Positions 34,927-44,129 of a stretch of 64,000 bases of DNA are shown here, piece after piece; position 1 is the first letter of the stretch; each line of letters opens with the position of its first letter. The translations under genes were made by a program, and so were the position numbers. Source of the stretch: Streptomyces sparsogenes (GTDB lineage: Bacteria > Actinomycetota > Actinomycetes > Streptomycetales > Streptomycetaceae); contig NZ_MAXF01000156.1 of NCBI RefSeq assembly GCF_001704635.1, positions 24,985 through 88,984 of the forward strand, written 5' to 3'. The notes under the pieces are model-generated. The model saw only the letters and a list, made by a program, of their open reading frames with translations. It made no database searches and was not told where the DNA came from.

Positions 34927-36252
34927 GTGTCAGCACAACACAAGACCATCAAGGCTCCGGCCGCCGTGAAGACGGCACGGACCAGCCGTCCGGAAATCGT
35001 CGAGACCGTCGCGGAGGTGATCGCCGACGTACGGACCAACGGCGACGCCGCCGTGCGCCGCTGGTCGCGGAAGTTCGACAACTGGAGCCCGGAGTCCTAC
35101 CGGCTCGGTCCCGACCAGCTCGCCTCCGTCGTCTCCTCCGTCCCGGAGACGGTCCTGGATGATCTGCGGTTCGTCCAGCAGCAGGTCCGCGGCTTCGCCC
35201 AGGCGCAGCGGGACTCGCTCACCGACTTCGAGGTGGAGACACTGCCCGGAGTGTTCCTGGGGCAGCGCAACATCCCCATCGGCGCGGCCGGCGCCTACGT
35301 CCCCGGTGGCCGCTACCCCCTCACCGCGTCGGCCCACATGACCGTCCTGACGGCCAAGGTCGCGGGCGTCGAACGGGTCGCCGCGACGACGCCGCCGGAC
35401 CGGGGCGCCCCGCCGCCCGTCAGCATCGCCGCGATGCACCTGGCCGGGGCCGACGAGATCTACGTCATGGGCGGTGTCCAGGCCGTGGCCGCCCTGGCGC
35501 TGGGCACCGAGACGATCGACGCGGTCGACATGCTCGCCGGCCCCGGCAACGCCTACGTAGCGGAGGCCAAGCGCCAGCTGTTCGGCGAGGTCGGGATCGA
35601 CCTCTTCGCCGGACCGACGGAGGTGCTGATCGTCGCGGACGACACCGCGGACCCGTTCGTGGTGGCGACGGACCTGCTGTCCCAGGCCGAGCACGGACCC
35701 GACTCCCCGACGGTCCTCATCACGACGTCCGAGGAGGTGGGCACGCGGACCATCGCCTGGGTGGACAGGCTGCTGCCCGACCTGCCCACCGGAGACGTCG
35801 CCGGGCGGGCCTGGCGCGACCACGGCGAGGTGATCGTGGTTCCCACCCTCACCACTGCCTACGAACTCGCCGACCGGTACGCCAGTGAGCACGTCCAGAT
35901 CCTCACTGCCGAGCCCCGCGAGGCCCTGCACCGAATGCGCAATTACGGCGCCCTCTTCCTTGGTGACAAGACATGTGTCGCATACGGCGACAAAGTCATC
36001 GGCACCAATCACGTACTTCCCACCCTGGGGGCGGCCCGCTACACCGGCGGCCTCTGGGTCGGCAAGTACCTCAAGACGGTGACCTACCAGGAGATCAGGG
36101 ACGCCGGGGCCAGTGCCCGGCTCGGTGAGATCTGCGGCAGGGCATCCCGCATCGAGAACTTCGAGGGACACGCGCGCTCGGGAGACGTCCGCGCCGCACG
36201 CTTCGGATCGGCCCCGCTGGGCTGGGCCGATTACGCCTTCGACCAGGCCTGA
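34927..36252 (+). CDS. Histidinol-dehydrogenase-like enzyme
   Basis: 441 residues from GTG 34927 (AAGGAG). HisD fold with IGAAGAYVPGGRYPLTASA, VDMLAGPGNAYVAEAKRQLF, DLFAGPTEVLIVADD, the zinc-site SQAEHGPDSP (Q253, H256), SEHVQI, IGTNHVLPT and a final EGHARSGDVR. Real HisD genes sit in the his operon; here it is in a catabolic cluster. Relatives outside histidine synthesis oxidise other alcohols to acids in two NAD+ steps (HpsN acts on dihydroxypropanesulfonate). It probably oxidises a pathway alcohol to a carboxylate; substrate not known. Confidence 0.85.
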   Translation: MSAQHKTIKAPAAVKTARTSRPEIVETVAEVIADVRTNGDAAVRRWSRKFDNWSPESYRLGPDQLASVVSSVPETVLDDLRFVQQQVRGFAQAQRDSLTDFEVETLPGVFLGQRNIPIGAAGAYVPGGRYPLTASAHMTVLTAKVAGVERVAATTPPDRGAPPPVSIAAMHLAGADEIYVMGGVQAVAALALGTETIDAVDMLAGPGNAYVAEAKRQLFGEVGIDLFAGPTEVLIVADDTADPFVVATDLLSQAEHGPDSPTVLITTSEEVGTRTIAWVDRLLPDLPTGDVAGRAWRDHGEVIVVPTLTTAYELADRYASEHVQILTAEPREALHRMRNYGALFLGDKTCVAYGDKVIGTNHVLPTLGAARYTGGLWVGKYLKTVTYQEIRDAGASARLGEICGRASRIENFEGHARSGDVRAARFGSAPLGWADYAFDQA

Positions 36253-36347
36253 CCCGCGATGACGGACCAGGGCTTACGCCGGACCGCAGGCGCGGCGCGG
36301 CATCCGTTCGACAAGGAGCACCTCCCCCTCGACCCACGGAGATCGTC

Positions 36348-37958
36348 ATGTCAGCAACAGAGAACGAGGCGCCCACGGCGCCCGGATCCCACCGCGTCCC
36401 TCCCCCGGGCGGGACCCCAGGCCTTGACTCATCGGCCGAGGACGCGGAACTGCTCGCCGCGCTGGGCTACGAGCAGCGCTTCGACCGCAAGGTCAGTCTG
36501 TGGGCGAACTTCGCCCTCGGCTTCGTGTACCTCTCGCCCCTCGTGGGCGTCGTGTCCCTCTTCGCGGTCGGTCTGGCGACCGCCGGCGGGCCGTCCATCT
36601 TCTGGATAGCCATTGTCGGAGCGGGACAGTTCCTCGTCGCTCTGGTCTTCGGGGAGGTCGTCTCGCAGTTCCCGCTCGCCGGCGGGCTCTACCAGTGGGT
36701 CCGAAGGCTCTGGAACGGGCGCTACGCCTGGTTCAACGCGTGGACCTACATCTGCTGCATCACCATCGGCATCACCAGTACCGCGCTGTTCAGCTCGGAC
36801 TTCGTGGCCAGCCTCTTCGCCGGTACCGCTGACGAGCCTGGCATCACCTCCACCCCCGCCGAGCGCCTTTGGATCGCGATCGGCATGACCGTCCTCTGTC
36901 TGGTCTGCAACTGCTTCGGCACCAGGACACTGGCCCTGATCTCCAAGATCGGGCTCGCCGCGGAGCTGATCGGCATCGTTCTCGTGGGCCTGTACCTGCT
37001 GATCTTCGAGCGGCACAACTCCTTCTCGATCTTCTTCGAGACCAGCAGCTCCAACCACGACAACTACTTCATGGCCTTCATCGCCGCCTCACTCGTCGGG
37101 CTGTTCCTCTTCTACGGCTTCGAGGCATGCGGCGAGATCGCCGAAGAGGTCCCCAACCCCTCCCGCAGCATCCCCCGCGCCATGCAGCTGACCGTGGCGG
37201 TCGGCGGAGCGGCCGCGCTCTTCGCGTTCGTCGGCTACGCGCTCGCCGCCCCCGACCTGCCCTCGATCCTCTCGGGCAAGGACGCCAACCCGATCCCGTC
37301 GATCCTGCAGAGCTCGGTCGGCACCGTGGGCACGAAAGCGGTGCTCATGGTCACCATCACGTCCTTCATCGCGGGCGTCATGAGCCAGCAGGCCGCCGCG
37401 AGCCGGATCGTCTTCTCCTTCGCCCGCGACGACATGTTCCCGGGCTCCCGGGTCTTCTCGCAGATCTCCCGCAAGCACCGTGTCCCCCTGAACGCACTGC
37501 TGGCCGTGAACGTCGTTCCGCTGCTGATCTTCGTGTTCGTGTTCTACTCGCCCGATTCGCTTACCAAGATCGTGGCCTTCCAGGTGCTGGCCGGATACGC
37601 GGCCTTCCTGATGGTCGTACTCGCCGCGCTGCGGATGCGCCTGAAGGGCTGGCGTCCTGCCGGAGCCTGGACCCTCGGCCGCTGGGGACTCGTGGTCAAC
37701 GTGGCGGCCCTGGCCTACGGCATCCTGGGAATGGTTCTGCTGGCCTGGCCCGCCGGCGACGCCGGAACCCCGCTCCTGGACCGGTGGATCGCGCTGATCG
37801 GCTTCCTCGTCGTCTCGGCCGTGGGTCTCGTCTACTTGCTGGCCGCGAAGCCGGAGCGCAAGTCCACCGCGCCGGAAGGCGACGCCCTGGAGATCGCCGA
37901 GCAACTGCGCGCCCGCGCCGCTGCCCTCGCATCCACGGCCGGAGGGAAAACCGCATGA
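36348..37958 (+). CDS. APC superfamily amino acid/amine permease
   Basis: 536 residues, about twelve transmembrane helices, no signal. LGYEQRFDRKVSLWANFALG before helix 1 and YLSPLVGVVSLFAVGLATAG, QFPLAGGLYQWVRRLWNGRY, FYGFEACGEIAEEVPNPSRS are the hallmarks of the amino acid/choline transporter subfamily (GABA, choline, amines). It is the second gene of the operon led by the HisD-like gene and overlaps the ThuA-like gene by ATGA, so it probably imports the substrate that operon breaks down. Confidence 0.9.
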   Translation: MSATENEAPTAPGSHRVPPPGGTPGLDSSAEDAELLAALGYEQRFDRKVSLWANFALGFVYLSPLVGVVSLFAVGLATAGGPSIFWIAIVGAGQFLVALVFGEVVSQFPLAGGLYQWVRRLWNGRYAWFNAWTYICCITIGITSTALFSSDFVASLFAGTADEPGITSTPAERLWIAIGMTVLCLVCNCFGTRTLALISKIGLAAELIGIVLVGLYLLIFERHNSFSIFFETSSSNHDNYFMAFIAASLVGLFLFYGFEACGEIAEEVPNPSRSIPRAMQLTVAVGGAAALFAFVGYALAAPDLPSILSGKDANPIPSILQSSVGTVGTKAVLMVTITSFIAGVMSQQAAASRIVFSFARDDMFPGSRVFSQISRKHRVPLNALLAVNVVPLLIFVFVFYSPDSLTKIVAFQVLAGYAAFLMVVLAALRMRLKGWRPAGAWTLGRWGLVVNVAALAYGILGMVLLAWPAGDAGTPLLDRWIALIGFLVVSAVGLVYLLAAKPERKSTAPEGDALEIAEQLRARAAALASTAGGKTA

Positions 37959-38623
37959 CCCGCGTCCTGTACCTGTACGGAGGCTGGCCGGGGCACAAGC
38001 CCTACCAGGTCGCCCAGGAATGGGCCCTGCCGATCTTCAGGGACCTGGGCTTCGACGTCGACGAGGCCAACGACATCTTCGCGCTCGACGCCGACCTCAC
38101 CGGCTACGACCTCATCGCACTCAACTGGAACAACGCCCTGCTGTCCGAGGGGCTGACCGCCGCCCAGGAGGCGAGTCTGCTGGGGGCGGTGGAGGCCGGC
38201 ACCGGGATCGCCGCCTGGCACGGCGCCGCCGCCGCGTTCCGGATGAGCCTGAAGTACCACTGGCTGATCGGCGGCAGCTTTCTCGAACACCCCGCGGGCG
38301 AAGGCGTGAAGTACCCCTACCAGGTCACCGTCACGGACACCGGCCACCCGATCACCGACGGCGTGAAAAACTTTCGGGTCGCCTCCGAGCAGTACTACAT
38401 GTCCGTCGACCCCAATAACCACGTCCTGGCGGAGACCACCTTCACCGGCGAGCACCTGCCCTGGCTGGAGGACCGGACCGTCCCGCAGGCCTGGACCCGC
38501 ACCTGGGGACAGGGCCGCGTCTTCTACAGCGCGGTCGGACACGACCTCGACGACCTCCAGAACCCGGACGTCACCCGCCTGTGCACCCAGGGCTTCGCCT
38601 GGGCCGCCCGTCGGAACGCCTGA
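37955..38623 (+). CDS. ThuA-like domain protein
   Basis: 222 residues, starting in the permease stop (ATGA). The ThuA fold, a glutamine-amidotransferase-like sandwich, is recognisable: VLYLYGGWPGHKPYQVAQEW, FDVDEANDIFALDADLTGYD, GIAAWHGAAAAF with SLKYHWLIGGSFLEHP, and GQGRVFYSAVGHDLDDLQNP. In trehalose utilisation ThuA works beside a sugar 3-dehydrogenase. Its partner here could be one of the GMC enzymes. Reaction unproven. Confidence 0.85.
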   Translation: MTRVLYLYGGWPGHKPYQVAQEWALPIFRDLGFDVDEANDIFALDADLTGYDLIALNWNNALLSEGLTAAQEASLLGAVEAGTGIAAWHGAAAAFRMSLKYHWLIGGSFLEHPAGEGVKYPYQVTVTDTGHPITDGVKNFRVASEQYYMSVDPNNHVLAETTFTGEHLPWLEDRTVPQAWTRTWGQGRVFYSAVGHDLDDLQNPDVTRLCTQGFAWAARRNA

Positions 38624-38659
38624 TCCCCCATCCGAACCAAGCTTGATCGGGAGCACACC

Positions 38660-40447
38660 ATGCCTGTCCTCACCGGAGGCCAGATCGTCGCGCGAACTCT
38701 GCGCAACTACGGGGTCGACGTCGTCGCCGGCATCCCCGGCCACGGCATCTGGTCACTGACCGACGCGTTCCTCGACGACGAATCCAAGATCCCCTTCATA
38801 CAGACCTTCCACGAGCAGAGCGCCGTCCACCTCGCGGACGGTTACTACCGCGCCACCGGCCGCCCGCAGGCCGCGGTGACCTCCATCGGCGCCGGCGCCA
38901 GCAACACCGTCATCGGCATGGGCACCGCGTTCACGGACTCCACCAGTGTCCTCGTCGTCACGGGCGGCCCGCCGACCCACATGCGCGGCCACGGACTGCT
39001 CCAGGAACTCGACCGCTACACGGCCAACGACTTCCCCAAGGTGGCCGAAGCCGTCAGCAAGCGGCACTGGGTCGTCACCCGGGTCGAGGAACTCCCCTTC
39101 GTCCTGCACCGCTGTTTCAACTCCATGCTGACCGGCCGCCCGGGCCCGGTGCACCTCGAAGTCCCCATGGATGTACAGGCCGAGGCCGCGAACGTGGAAC
39201 TCCACGACCTCGAACGGCGCATCCCCGTCGGCCGCCAGCACCCCGACCCGGAAGCCGTGGAGCGTGCGGTCGACGTGCTGCGCGCGGCCACTCGGCCGGT
39301 CATCGTGGTCGGTGGCGGTGCGATCACCTCCGAGGCGTCCGACCAGGTCCTCGCGCTCGCCGAGCGGTGGCAGATCCCGGTCGTCACCACGTGGAACGGC
39401 AAGAGTGCCTTCCCCGAGGACCACGAGCTGTTCGCCGGCAGCGTCGGCCAGACCGGCACGATGACCGGCAACGCGATCGCCAGCTCCGCCGACGTCGTCA
39501 TCTCGGTCGGCTGCCGCTTCACCGACTGGTCCGCATCCAGCTACGCCAAGGGCATCAGCTTCTCCATCCCGCCCGCGAAGCTCATCCACATCGACATCGA
39601 CCCCCACGAGATCGGCAAGAACTACCCCGCCGAGGTGGGCATCGTCGCGGACGCGCAGCGCGCCGTGGCCGCCATCGTCGACTCCCTGCCCTCCCAGGGC
39701 GTCGACCGCTCCGAGTACCTCGCCGAACTCGCCCGGCTCAAGCAGGACTGGGAGGAGAAGCTCGCCGGCCGCCGCGACAGCGACCGCTTCCCGTTCACCT
39801 CCCAGCGCCCGCTCGGCGCCCTGCGCTCCGTCCTGCCGCGTGACGCGATCATCGTCGCCGGCTCGGGGAACACTCAGGGGGCGGTCAAGCAGACCTTCCC
39901 CGTCTACTCCCCGCGCACCCACCTCACCTCCGGCGGCTTCTCGTCCATGGGCTGGGCCGTCCCGGCCGCCGTCGGCGCCAAGCTGGCCCGGCCCGACAGC
40001 CCCGTGGTGTGCGTCCTCGGCGACGGCGACTTCCTCATGACCGCCCAGGAGATCGCCCTCAGCGTCACCGCCGACGCACCGGTGATCTTCGTCGTCCAGA
40101 ACAACGCGGGCTACATGTCGATCCGAGGCGGCCAGCGCAAGCAGACCTCCCGCCACATCGGCACCGAGTTCTCGTACCCCGACGGCTCGCCGTACAGCCC
40201 TGACTTCGCGGCCATGGGCCGGGCCTTCGGGATCGAGTCGTGGAAGATCAACGACGCCGCGTCCCTGGAGCCGACCCTGCGCAAGGCGGTCCAGTCCGGG
40301 GCCCCCGCCGTGATCGAGGTCCCCACGGACCGCGACGCCGCGGGTCCCTGGGTCCCCGGCTGGTGGGACTTCCCGATCCCGGCGTACATCACCGATGAAC
40401 GCCAGGACGAGTACCACCGCACCCGCGCCACCGAACAGCACCTCTGA
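38660..40447 (+). CDS. ThDP-dependent enzyme, acetolactate-synthase-like
   Basis: 595 residues in three domains. PYR: GVDVVAGIPGHGIWSLTDAF with the activating Glu in TFHEQSAVHLADGYYRATG (E52). Central domain from about 195. PP: the ThDP/Mg motif GDGDFLM (454-460) to NN (481-482). Homologues include acetolactate synthase, glyoxylate carboligase, sulfoacetaldehyde acetyltransferase and 2-oxoacid decarboxylases. There is no regulatory subunit gene, so it is unlikely to be for branched-chain amino acids. It follows the ThuA gene by 36 bp. Cleavage or condensation of a 2-oxo acid made by the HisD-like step is a reasonable guess. Confidence 0.85.
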   Translation: MPVLTGGQIVARTLRNYGVDVVAGIPGHGIWSLTDAFLDDESKIPFIQTFHEQSAVHLADGYYRATGRPQAAVTSIGAGASNTVIGMGTAFTDSTSVLVVTGGPPTHMRGHGLLQELDRYTANDFPKVAEAVSKRHWVVTRVEELPFVLHRCFNSMLTGRPGPVHLEVPMDVQAEAANVELHDLERRIPVGRQHPDPEAVERAVDVLRAATRPVIVVGGGAITSEASDQVLALAERWQIPVVTTWNGKSAFPEDHELFAGSVGQTGTMTGNAIASSADVVISVGCRFTDWSASSYAKGISFSIPPAKLIHIDIDPHEIGKNYPAEVGIVADAQRAVAAIVDSLPSQGVDRSEYLAELARLKQDWEEKLAGRRDSDRFPFTSQRPLGALRSVLPRDAIIVAGSGNTQGAVKQTFPVYSPRTHLTSGGFSSMGWAVPAAVGAKLARPDSPVVCVLGDGDFLMTAQEIALSVTADAPVIFVVQNNAGYMSIRGGQRKQTSRHIGTEFSYPDGSPYSPDFAAMGRAFGIESWKINDAASLEPTLRKAVQSGAPAVIEVPTDRDAAGPWVPGWWDFPIPAYITDERQDEYHRTRATEQHL

Positions 40448-40468
40448 GACGGCCCCGCGCCCGCCAAC

Positions 40469-40505
40469 ACCGCCCGTGCAGCCGAGACCTGGCCGCACGG
40501 GCGGT
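40469..40505. terminator. Bidirectional terminator
   Basis: ACCGCCCGTGC, 15-nt loop, GCACGGGCGGT, exact 11-bp arms between the convergent ThDP-enzyme and TetR genes. Confidence 0.7.
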
Positions 40506-40553
40506 CCTCATCTCATCCGGGGTGAGTGGACGTGTCGGCGTAGCCGCGGGTGC

Positions 40554-41219
40554 TCACTCCGGCGGGCGTCGGGGAGGTTGCTTCAGACCGCCGGGCGTCA
40601 GGCCCAGTTCCGCTTCCGCGAGTGTGCGGGCCAGATCGGCCAGCGGCTCCACGCGGCGGTCGGCGCTGGTGTTGATGTACGCGCCGGCTCCGTCGACCAC
40701 GGCCAGGACCCGTACGGCGGCGCTCCACGGGTCGGCGCAGCGGAATGCCCCCTCCCGCACCCCTTGCGCGATGATCTGTTCGATGCGGTGGCACCAGCGC
40801 AGCTCCTGGCTGACGACCCGGTCGCGGAGCGCTGGGCGGTACCGCGACAGATGCCGAGCGTTGAGCCAGAGCTTGCTGATGTTGTCGAACTCGGTACCCG
40901 AGATGAGGGTGAAGAAGCGCTGGAAGACGCGGAGGGGGCTGTCGGCGCCGGGCTCGGCCGCCGCCGTGTCCGCCTCCGGGAGCAGTCCGTCCAGCTCCTC
41001 CGTGGTGGCGCTGGTGAACGCCTCGGCCACGAGTTCCTCGATCACCGGGAAGTAGTGGTGGATGAGTCCGGACTGGACTCCGAGGCGGTCGGCGATCCGT
41101 TGCCGGGTGACGCATTCCAGGCCCTCCTCGAGCCCTATCCGCGCGGCTTCCGCCACGATCTCGCGGCGGCGCTCCGCCGCCGATTTGCGGACTTGCTTCC
41201 CAGGACCCCTTGACGTCAT
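40554..41219 (-). CDS. TetR family regulator (BetI-like)
   Basis: 221 residues from the ATG at 41217-41219. HTH: RREIVAEAARIGLEEGLECV, TRQRIADRLGVQSGLIHHYF. The C-terminal domain (TLISGTEFDNISKLWLNARH and RRVEPLADLARTLAEAELGL) resembles BetI-type regulators. Two near-identical palindromes lie 14-52 bp upstream of its start, before the permease/dehydrogenase operon, so it likely represses itself and that operon. Confidence 0.88.
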   Translation of the reverse strand: MTSRGPGKQVRKSAAERRREIVAEAARIGLEEGLECVTRQRIADRLGVQSGLIHHYFPVIEELVAEAFTSATTEELDGLLPEADTAAAEPGADSPLRVFQRFFTLISGTEFDNISKLWLNARHLSRYRPALRDRVVSQELRWCHRIEQIIAQGVREGAFRCADPWSAAVRVLAVVDGAGAYINTSADRRVEPLADLARTLAEAELGLTPGGLKQPPRRPPE

Positions 41220-41232
41220 GCGAAGGATGCTA

Positions 41233-41271
41233 TTGGCTGTGCAGCCAAATACCAATTGGCTCTACAGCCAA
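41233..41271. promoter_or_regulatory. Twin TetR operators, 23 bp apart
   Basis: Site 1 TTGGCT-gtgc-AGCCAA (41233-41248); site 2 TTGGCT-ctac-AGCCAA (41256-41271), the latter extendable to AATTGGCT/AGCCAATT. Both dyads are exact and their centres are 23 bp apart, so two dimers would bind the same face of the helix. Confidence 0.8.
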
Positions 41272-41410
41272 TTCTGGGTCGCAGCCCGCCCGGCTGCCGT
41301 CGCGCCGGTCCCTCAGCCGGCCGGAACAGCGGGGTGGGCGGCCGGCCTCCACCGTGCGAGCGCCGCCACCGGGCGGGCGCTGCGCCCGTAGCACATGCCA
41401 GGAGAAGAAC

Positions 41411-42904
41411 GTGGACCACAACCGCACCGATGCCGGTGAGCTGGCGGAATACGGCTACGAGCAGGAGCTGAGACGCACCCTGTCCGCGTGGGCCGTGTTC
41501 GCCCTCGGCTTCGCGACGATCTCGCCCGTGGTCGGCATCTACGCCGTCGTCCAGCTCGGGTTCGTCTTCGCCGGCCCCGCCTGGATCTGGGCGGTCGTCG
41601 TCGCCTTCCTGGGGCAGTTGCTCGTCGCCACGGTATACGCCGAGCTGTCCTCGCAGTTTCCGATCACCGGCGGCGTCTACCAATGGGTGCGCCGACTCGG
41701 CGGGCCACGGCTCGGCTGGCTGGTGGGCTGGATCTACCTCGCCTCGGCCGTCGCCTCCCTGACCACCGTGGCGTATCTCGGTGCGAGCTGGCTGCACATG
41801 CTCGTCAGCGACTCGGAGCTGTCCCCGGCGGCCCATGTGCTGCTCGGAGTGGTCTTCATCGCCGTGGCCCTGGGCATCAACCTGCTGGGCGTCAACCCGG
41901 TCAAGCATTTCCTCAACGCGGGCATCGTCGCCGAGGGTGTCGCCTCCATCGCCGTCAGTGTGTTCCTGCTGCTCTTCGCGCGCCACCACGGCTTCAGCAT
42001 CCTGTTCGACACCCTGGGCTCGGCATCCGCGTCGGGCGGTTCCGCCGCGGCGGGGTTCGTGACATGTCTGGCCGTGGCCGGTTGGGCATTCCTCGGGTTC
42101 GACGCGACCACGCAGGTCGCCGAGGAGGCCGAGCAGCCGCGGCGCAGCGTGCCCAGGGCGCTGCTGCGCTCGTACGTGTTCGTGGCGTTCACGGTCCTGC
42201 TGACGTCGATCGCCGTGACGTTCGCGCTGCGGCGCCCCGAGGACGCCGTGTCCGGGAAAACCGTGGACCCCGTCTTCGAGGCGGTGACGCAGGGCCTGGG
42301 CGGCTGGAGTGAGAAGCCGTTCATCGTCGTCGTGCTGATCGCGTTCTTCGCCTGCGCGATCTCGATCCAGACTTACATCGGGCGGGCCGTCTACGCCTTC
42401 GCGCGGGACCGGCAGCTGCCCTGTTCCACGCAGCTGGCCAAGGTCGGCGACCGCCAGATCCCCTGGGTCTCGCTGACCGTGACCGCCGTGCTCGCCGGCC
42501 TCGGCCTGCTGCTCGGGTTCAACGGCAACGCGGCCGCCACGCTGATCTCCTTCGGGTCCGGCGGCTTCTACTTCGTCTTCCTCACCGTCGCGCTCGTCGC
42601 GCTGATCGCGCGCCTGCGTGGCCGCTGGAATCCCTCCGAGGGCGATTTCCGGCTCGGCCGGACCGGTCCGGTGATCAATGTCCTCGCCGTGGCGTGGCTG
42701 TTGTTCGAGGCGGTCAACATCGCCTGGCCGCGCGCTGAGCTCGCCCCGCCCTCGGGCAGCTGGATCCAGGTCTGGGCGGTGGTCCTGGTCTTCTCCGCGC
42801 TGCTCGTCCTCGGCCTGGCCTACGTCGTCGCCGCCAGGCCCCACACCCGGCTCGCCGCCGACCTGCCGACCGTCCCCTCGACCGAGGAAGTCAAGGCTCA
42901 CTGA
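41411..42904 (+). CDS. APC superfamily permease (second copy)
   Basis: 497 residues from GTG 41411 (GGAGAAG upstream). Twelve-helix amino acid/choline-type permease with YGYEQELRRTLSAWAVFALG, FATISPVVGIYAVVQLGFVF, QFPITGGVYQWVRRLGGPRL and FLGFDATTQVAEEAEQPRRS. It is clearly a paralogue of the permease at 36348 but well diverged. First gene of a three-gene run with the alcohol and aldehyde dehydrogenases; its stop overlaps the next start (TGATG). Expected target of the twin operators. Confidence 0.9.
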   Translation: MDHNRTDAGELAEYGYEQELRRTLSAWAVFALGFATISPVVGIYAVVQLGFVFAGPAWIWAVVVAFLGQLLVATVYAELSSQFPITGGVYQWVRRLGGPRLGWLVGWIYLASAVASLTTVAYLGASWLHMLVSDSELSPAAHVLLGVVFIAVALGINLLGVNPVKHFLNAGIVAEGVASIAVSVFLLLFARHHGFSILFDTLGSASASGGSAAAGFVTCLAVAGWAFLGFDATTQVAEEAEQPRRSVPRALLRSYVFVAFTVLLTSIAVTFALRRPEDAVSGKTVDPVFEAVTQGLGGWSEKPFIVVVLIAFFACAISIQTYIGRAVYAFARDRQLPCSTQLAKVGDRQIPWVSLTVTAVLAGLGLLLGFNGNAAATLISFGSGGFYFVFLTVALVALIARLRGRWNPSEGDFRLGRTGPVINVLAVAWLLFEAVNIAWPRAELAPPSGSWIQVWAVVLVFSALLVLGLAYVVAARPHTRLAADLPTVPSTEEVKAH

Positions 42905-44004
42905 TGTCCGCGCACCTGTCCCCCGCCATCGCCTACGACCCCGTCGCGGGGCTGCACATCCGCGAGATCTCGCACCGGCCCGCCGGGCCGGGCGAGGTGG
43001 AGATCGACGTCCGCGCGGCCGGGGTGTGTCACTCCGATCTGCACATCCTGACGGGCGACTGGCCCAGCGACCGCCCTCTCGTCCTGGGTCACGAGGCCGC
43101 CGGCGTGGTCACGCACGCGGGCGAGGGCGTCAGCGCGGTGAAACCGGGCGACCACGTCGTTCTCTCCTGGTTCGCGCCCTGCCGCCGCTGCCGCAAGTGT
43201 CTGGCCGGCATGGCCTGGCTGTGCACCGGCACCCAGGCCGTGGCGAACACCCTGCCCGACGGCACGACGCCCATCACGGACGCGCAGGGCGAGGAGGTCT
43301 GGCCGTATCTGGGGCTCGGCGCGTTCACCAGCCGGGTCGTCGTACCCGAGTCGGCCGCGGTGAAGGTGCCCGACGAGCTGCCGTTCGGGATCGGGGCGCT
43401 GCTGGGCTGCTCCATCTCCACCGGCATCGGCGCGGTCATGAACACCGCCGGCGTCCGGCCCGGTGAGTCCGCGGTCGTCGTCGGCGCCGGCGGGGTCGGC
43501 CTGTCCGTGGTGATGGGGCTGCGTCTGGTGGGCGCCGACCCCGTCATCGCCGTCGACCTGTCGGCGGAGCGCCTCGTCGCCGCCGAGCGCTTCGGCGCGA
43601 CCCGCACGCTCGACGCCGCCACGACCGACGTGGCCGCCTGGTGCCAGGAGGAACTCGGCGGAGTCGACTACGCCTTCGAGGCCATCGGCAGCGCCAAGGT
43701 CATCGAGACCCTCCCCGGCATGCTCACCTCCGGCGGGGCGGCCGTCCTGGTCGGCATGGCCCCGGCCGACGCCACAGGAGCGTTCAACCTCTTCGACCTC
43801 GCCGACCAGGGCAAGCGCATCCTCGGCTGCAACTACGGCTCCAGCGTCGGCGCGATCGACATCCCCAAACTGGCCCGCCTCTACCTGGCCGGCCGGCTGC
43901 CACTGGACGAGCTGATCGGCAACGTCCGCCCGCTGCACGAGGCAGCCGCCGCCTTCGAGGACCTCAGGTCGGCCGTCGGGGCCCGCACCATCCTCGAGCC
44001 GTAG
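42904..44004 (+). CDS. Zinc-dependent alcohol dehydrogenase (MDR)
   Basis: 366 residues. Catalytic zinc Cys42 (AAGVCHSDLH) and H63/E64 in LVLGHEAAGVV; structural zinc Cys 93, 96, 99 and 107 (APCRRCRKCLAGMAWLC). Rossmann motif AVVVGAGGVGLSVVMGLRLV and PVIAVDLSAERL (NAD type, Asp at the second strand). The class III-like loop NTLPDGTTPITDAQGEEVWP suggests an aryl, glutathione- or mycothiol-type alcohol dehydrogenase. It probably oxidises an alcohol to an aldehyde for the ALDH gene downstream. Confidence 0.9.
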   Translation: MSAHLSPAIAYDPVAGLHIREISHRPAGPGEVEIDVRAAGVCHSDLHILTGDWPSDRPLVLGHEAAGVVTHAGEGVSAVKPGDHVVLSWFAPCRRCRKCLAGMAWLCTGTQAVANTLPDGTTPITDAQGEEVWPYLGLGAFTSRVVVPESAAVKVPDELPFGIGALLGCSISTGIGAVMNTAGVRPGESAVVVGAGGVGLSVVMGLRLVGADPVIAVDLSAERLVAAERFGATRTLDAATTDVAAWCQEELGGVDYAFEAIGSAKVIETLPGMLTSGGAAVLVGMAPADATGAFNLFDLADQGKRILGCNYGSSVGAIDIPKLARLYLAGRLPLDELIGNVRPLHEAAAAFEDLRSAVGARTILEP

Positions 44005-44129
44005 CACCGCCACCGCGGCCCGCCACGCACTGTCCCGCCACGGACCGTCGGGGCCCACCACGCCCTGCAGGTGCGCGGCCGGGGCCTGCCCGAAGCCCTT
44101 CCCCTCCCCCGCACTGCCTGGAGAATCCG

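Noticed and set aside
34927..36252. Naming the HisD-like gene as hisD
   Set aside because: No other his genes and a catabolic operon around it; specific function left open.
38660..40447. Naming the ThDP enzyme as acetolactate synthase
   Set aside because: No regulatory subunit or ilv genes nearby and the context is catabolic; only the superfamily is safe.
38753..40498. 581-codon minus-strand frame opposite the ThDP gene
   Set aside because: Shadow ORF; the plus-strand gene has all ThDP motifs.
41216..42901. 561-codon minus-strand frame opposite the second APC permease
   Set aside because: Composition dominated by Asp/Gly/Glu/Arg/His repeats from the hydrophobic codons on the other strand; no family.
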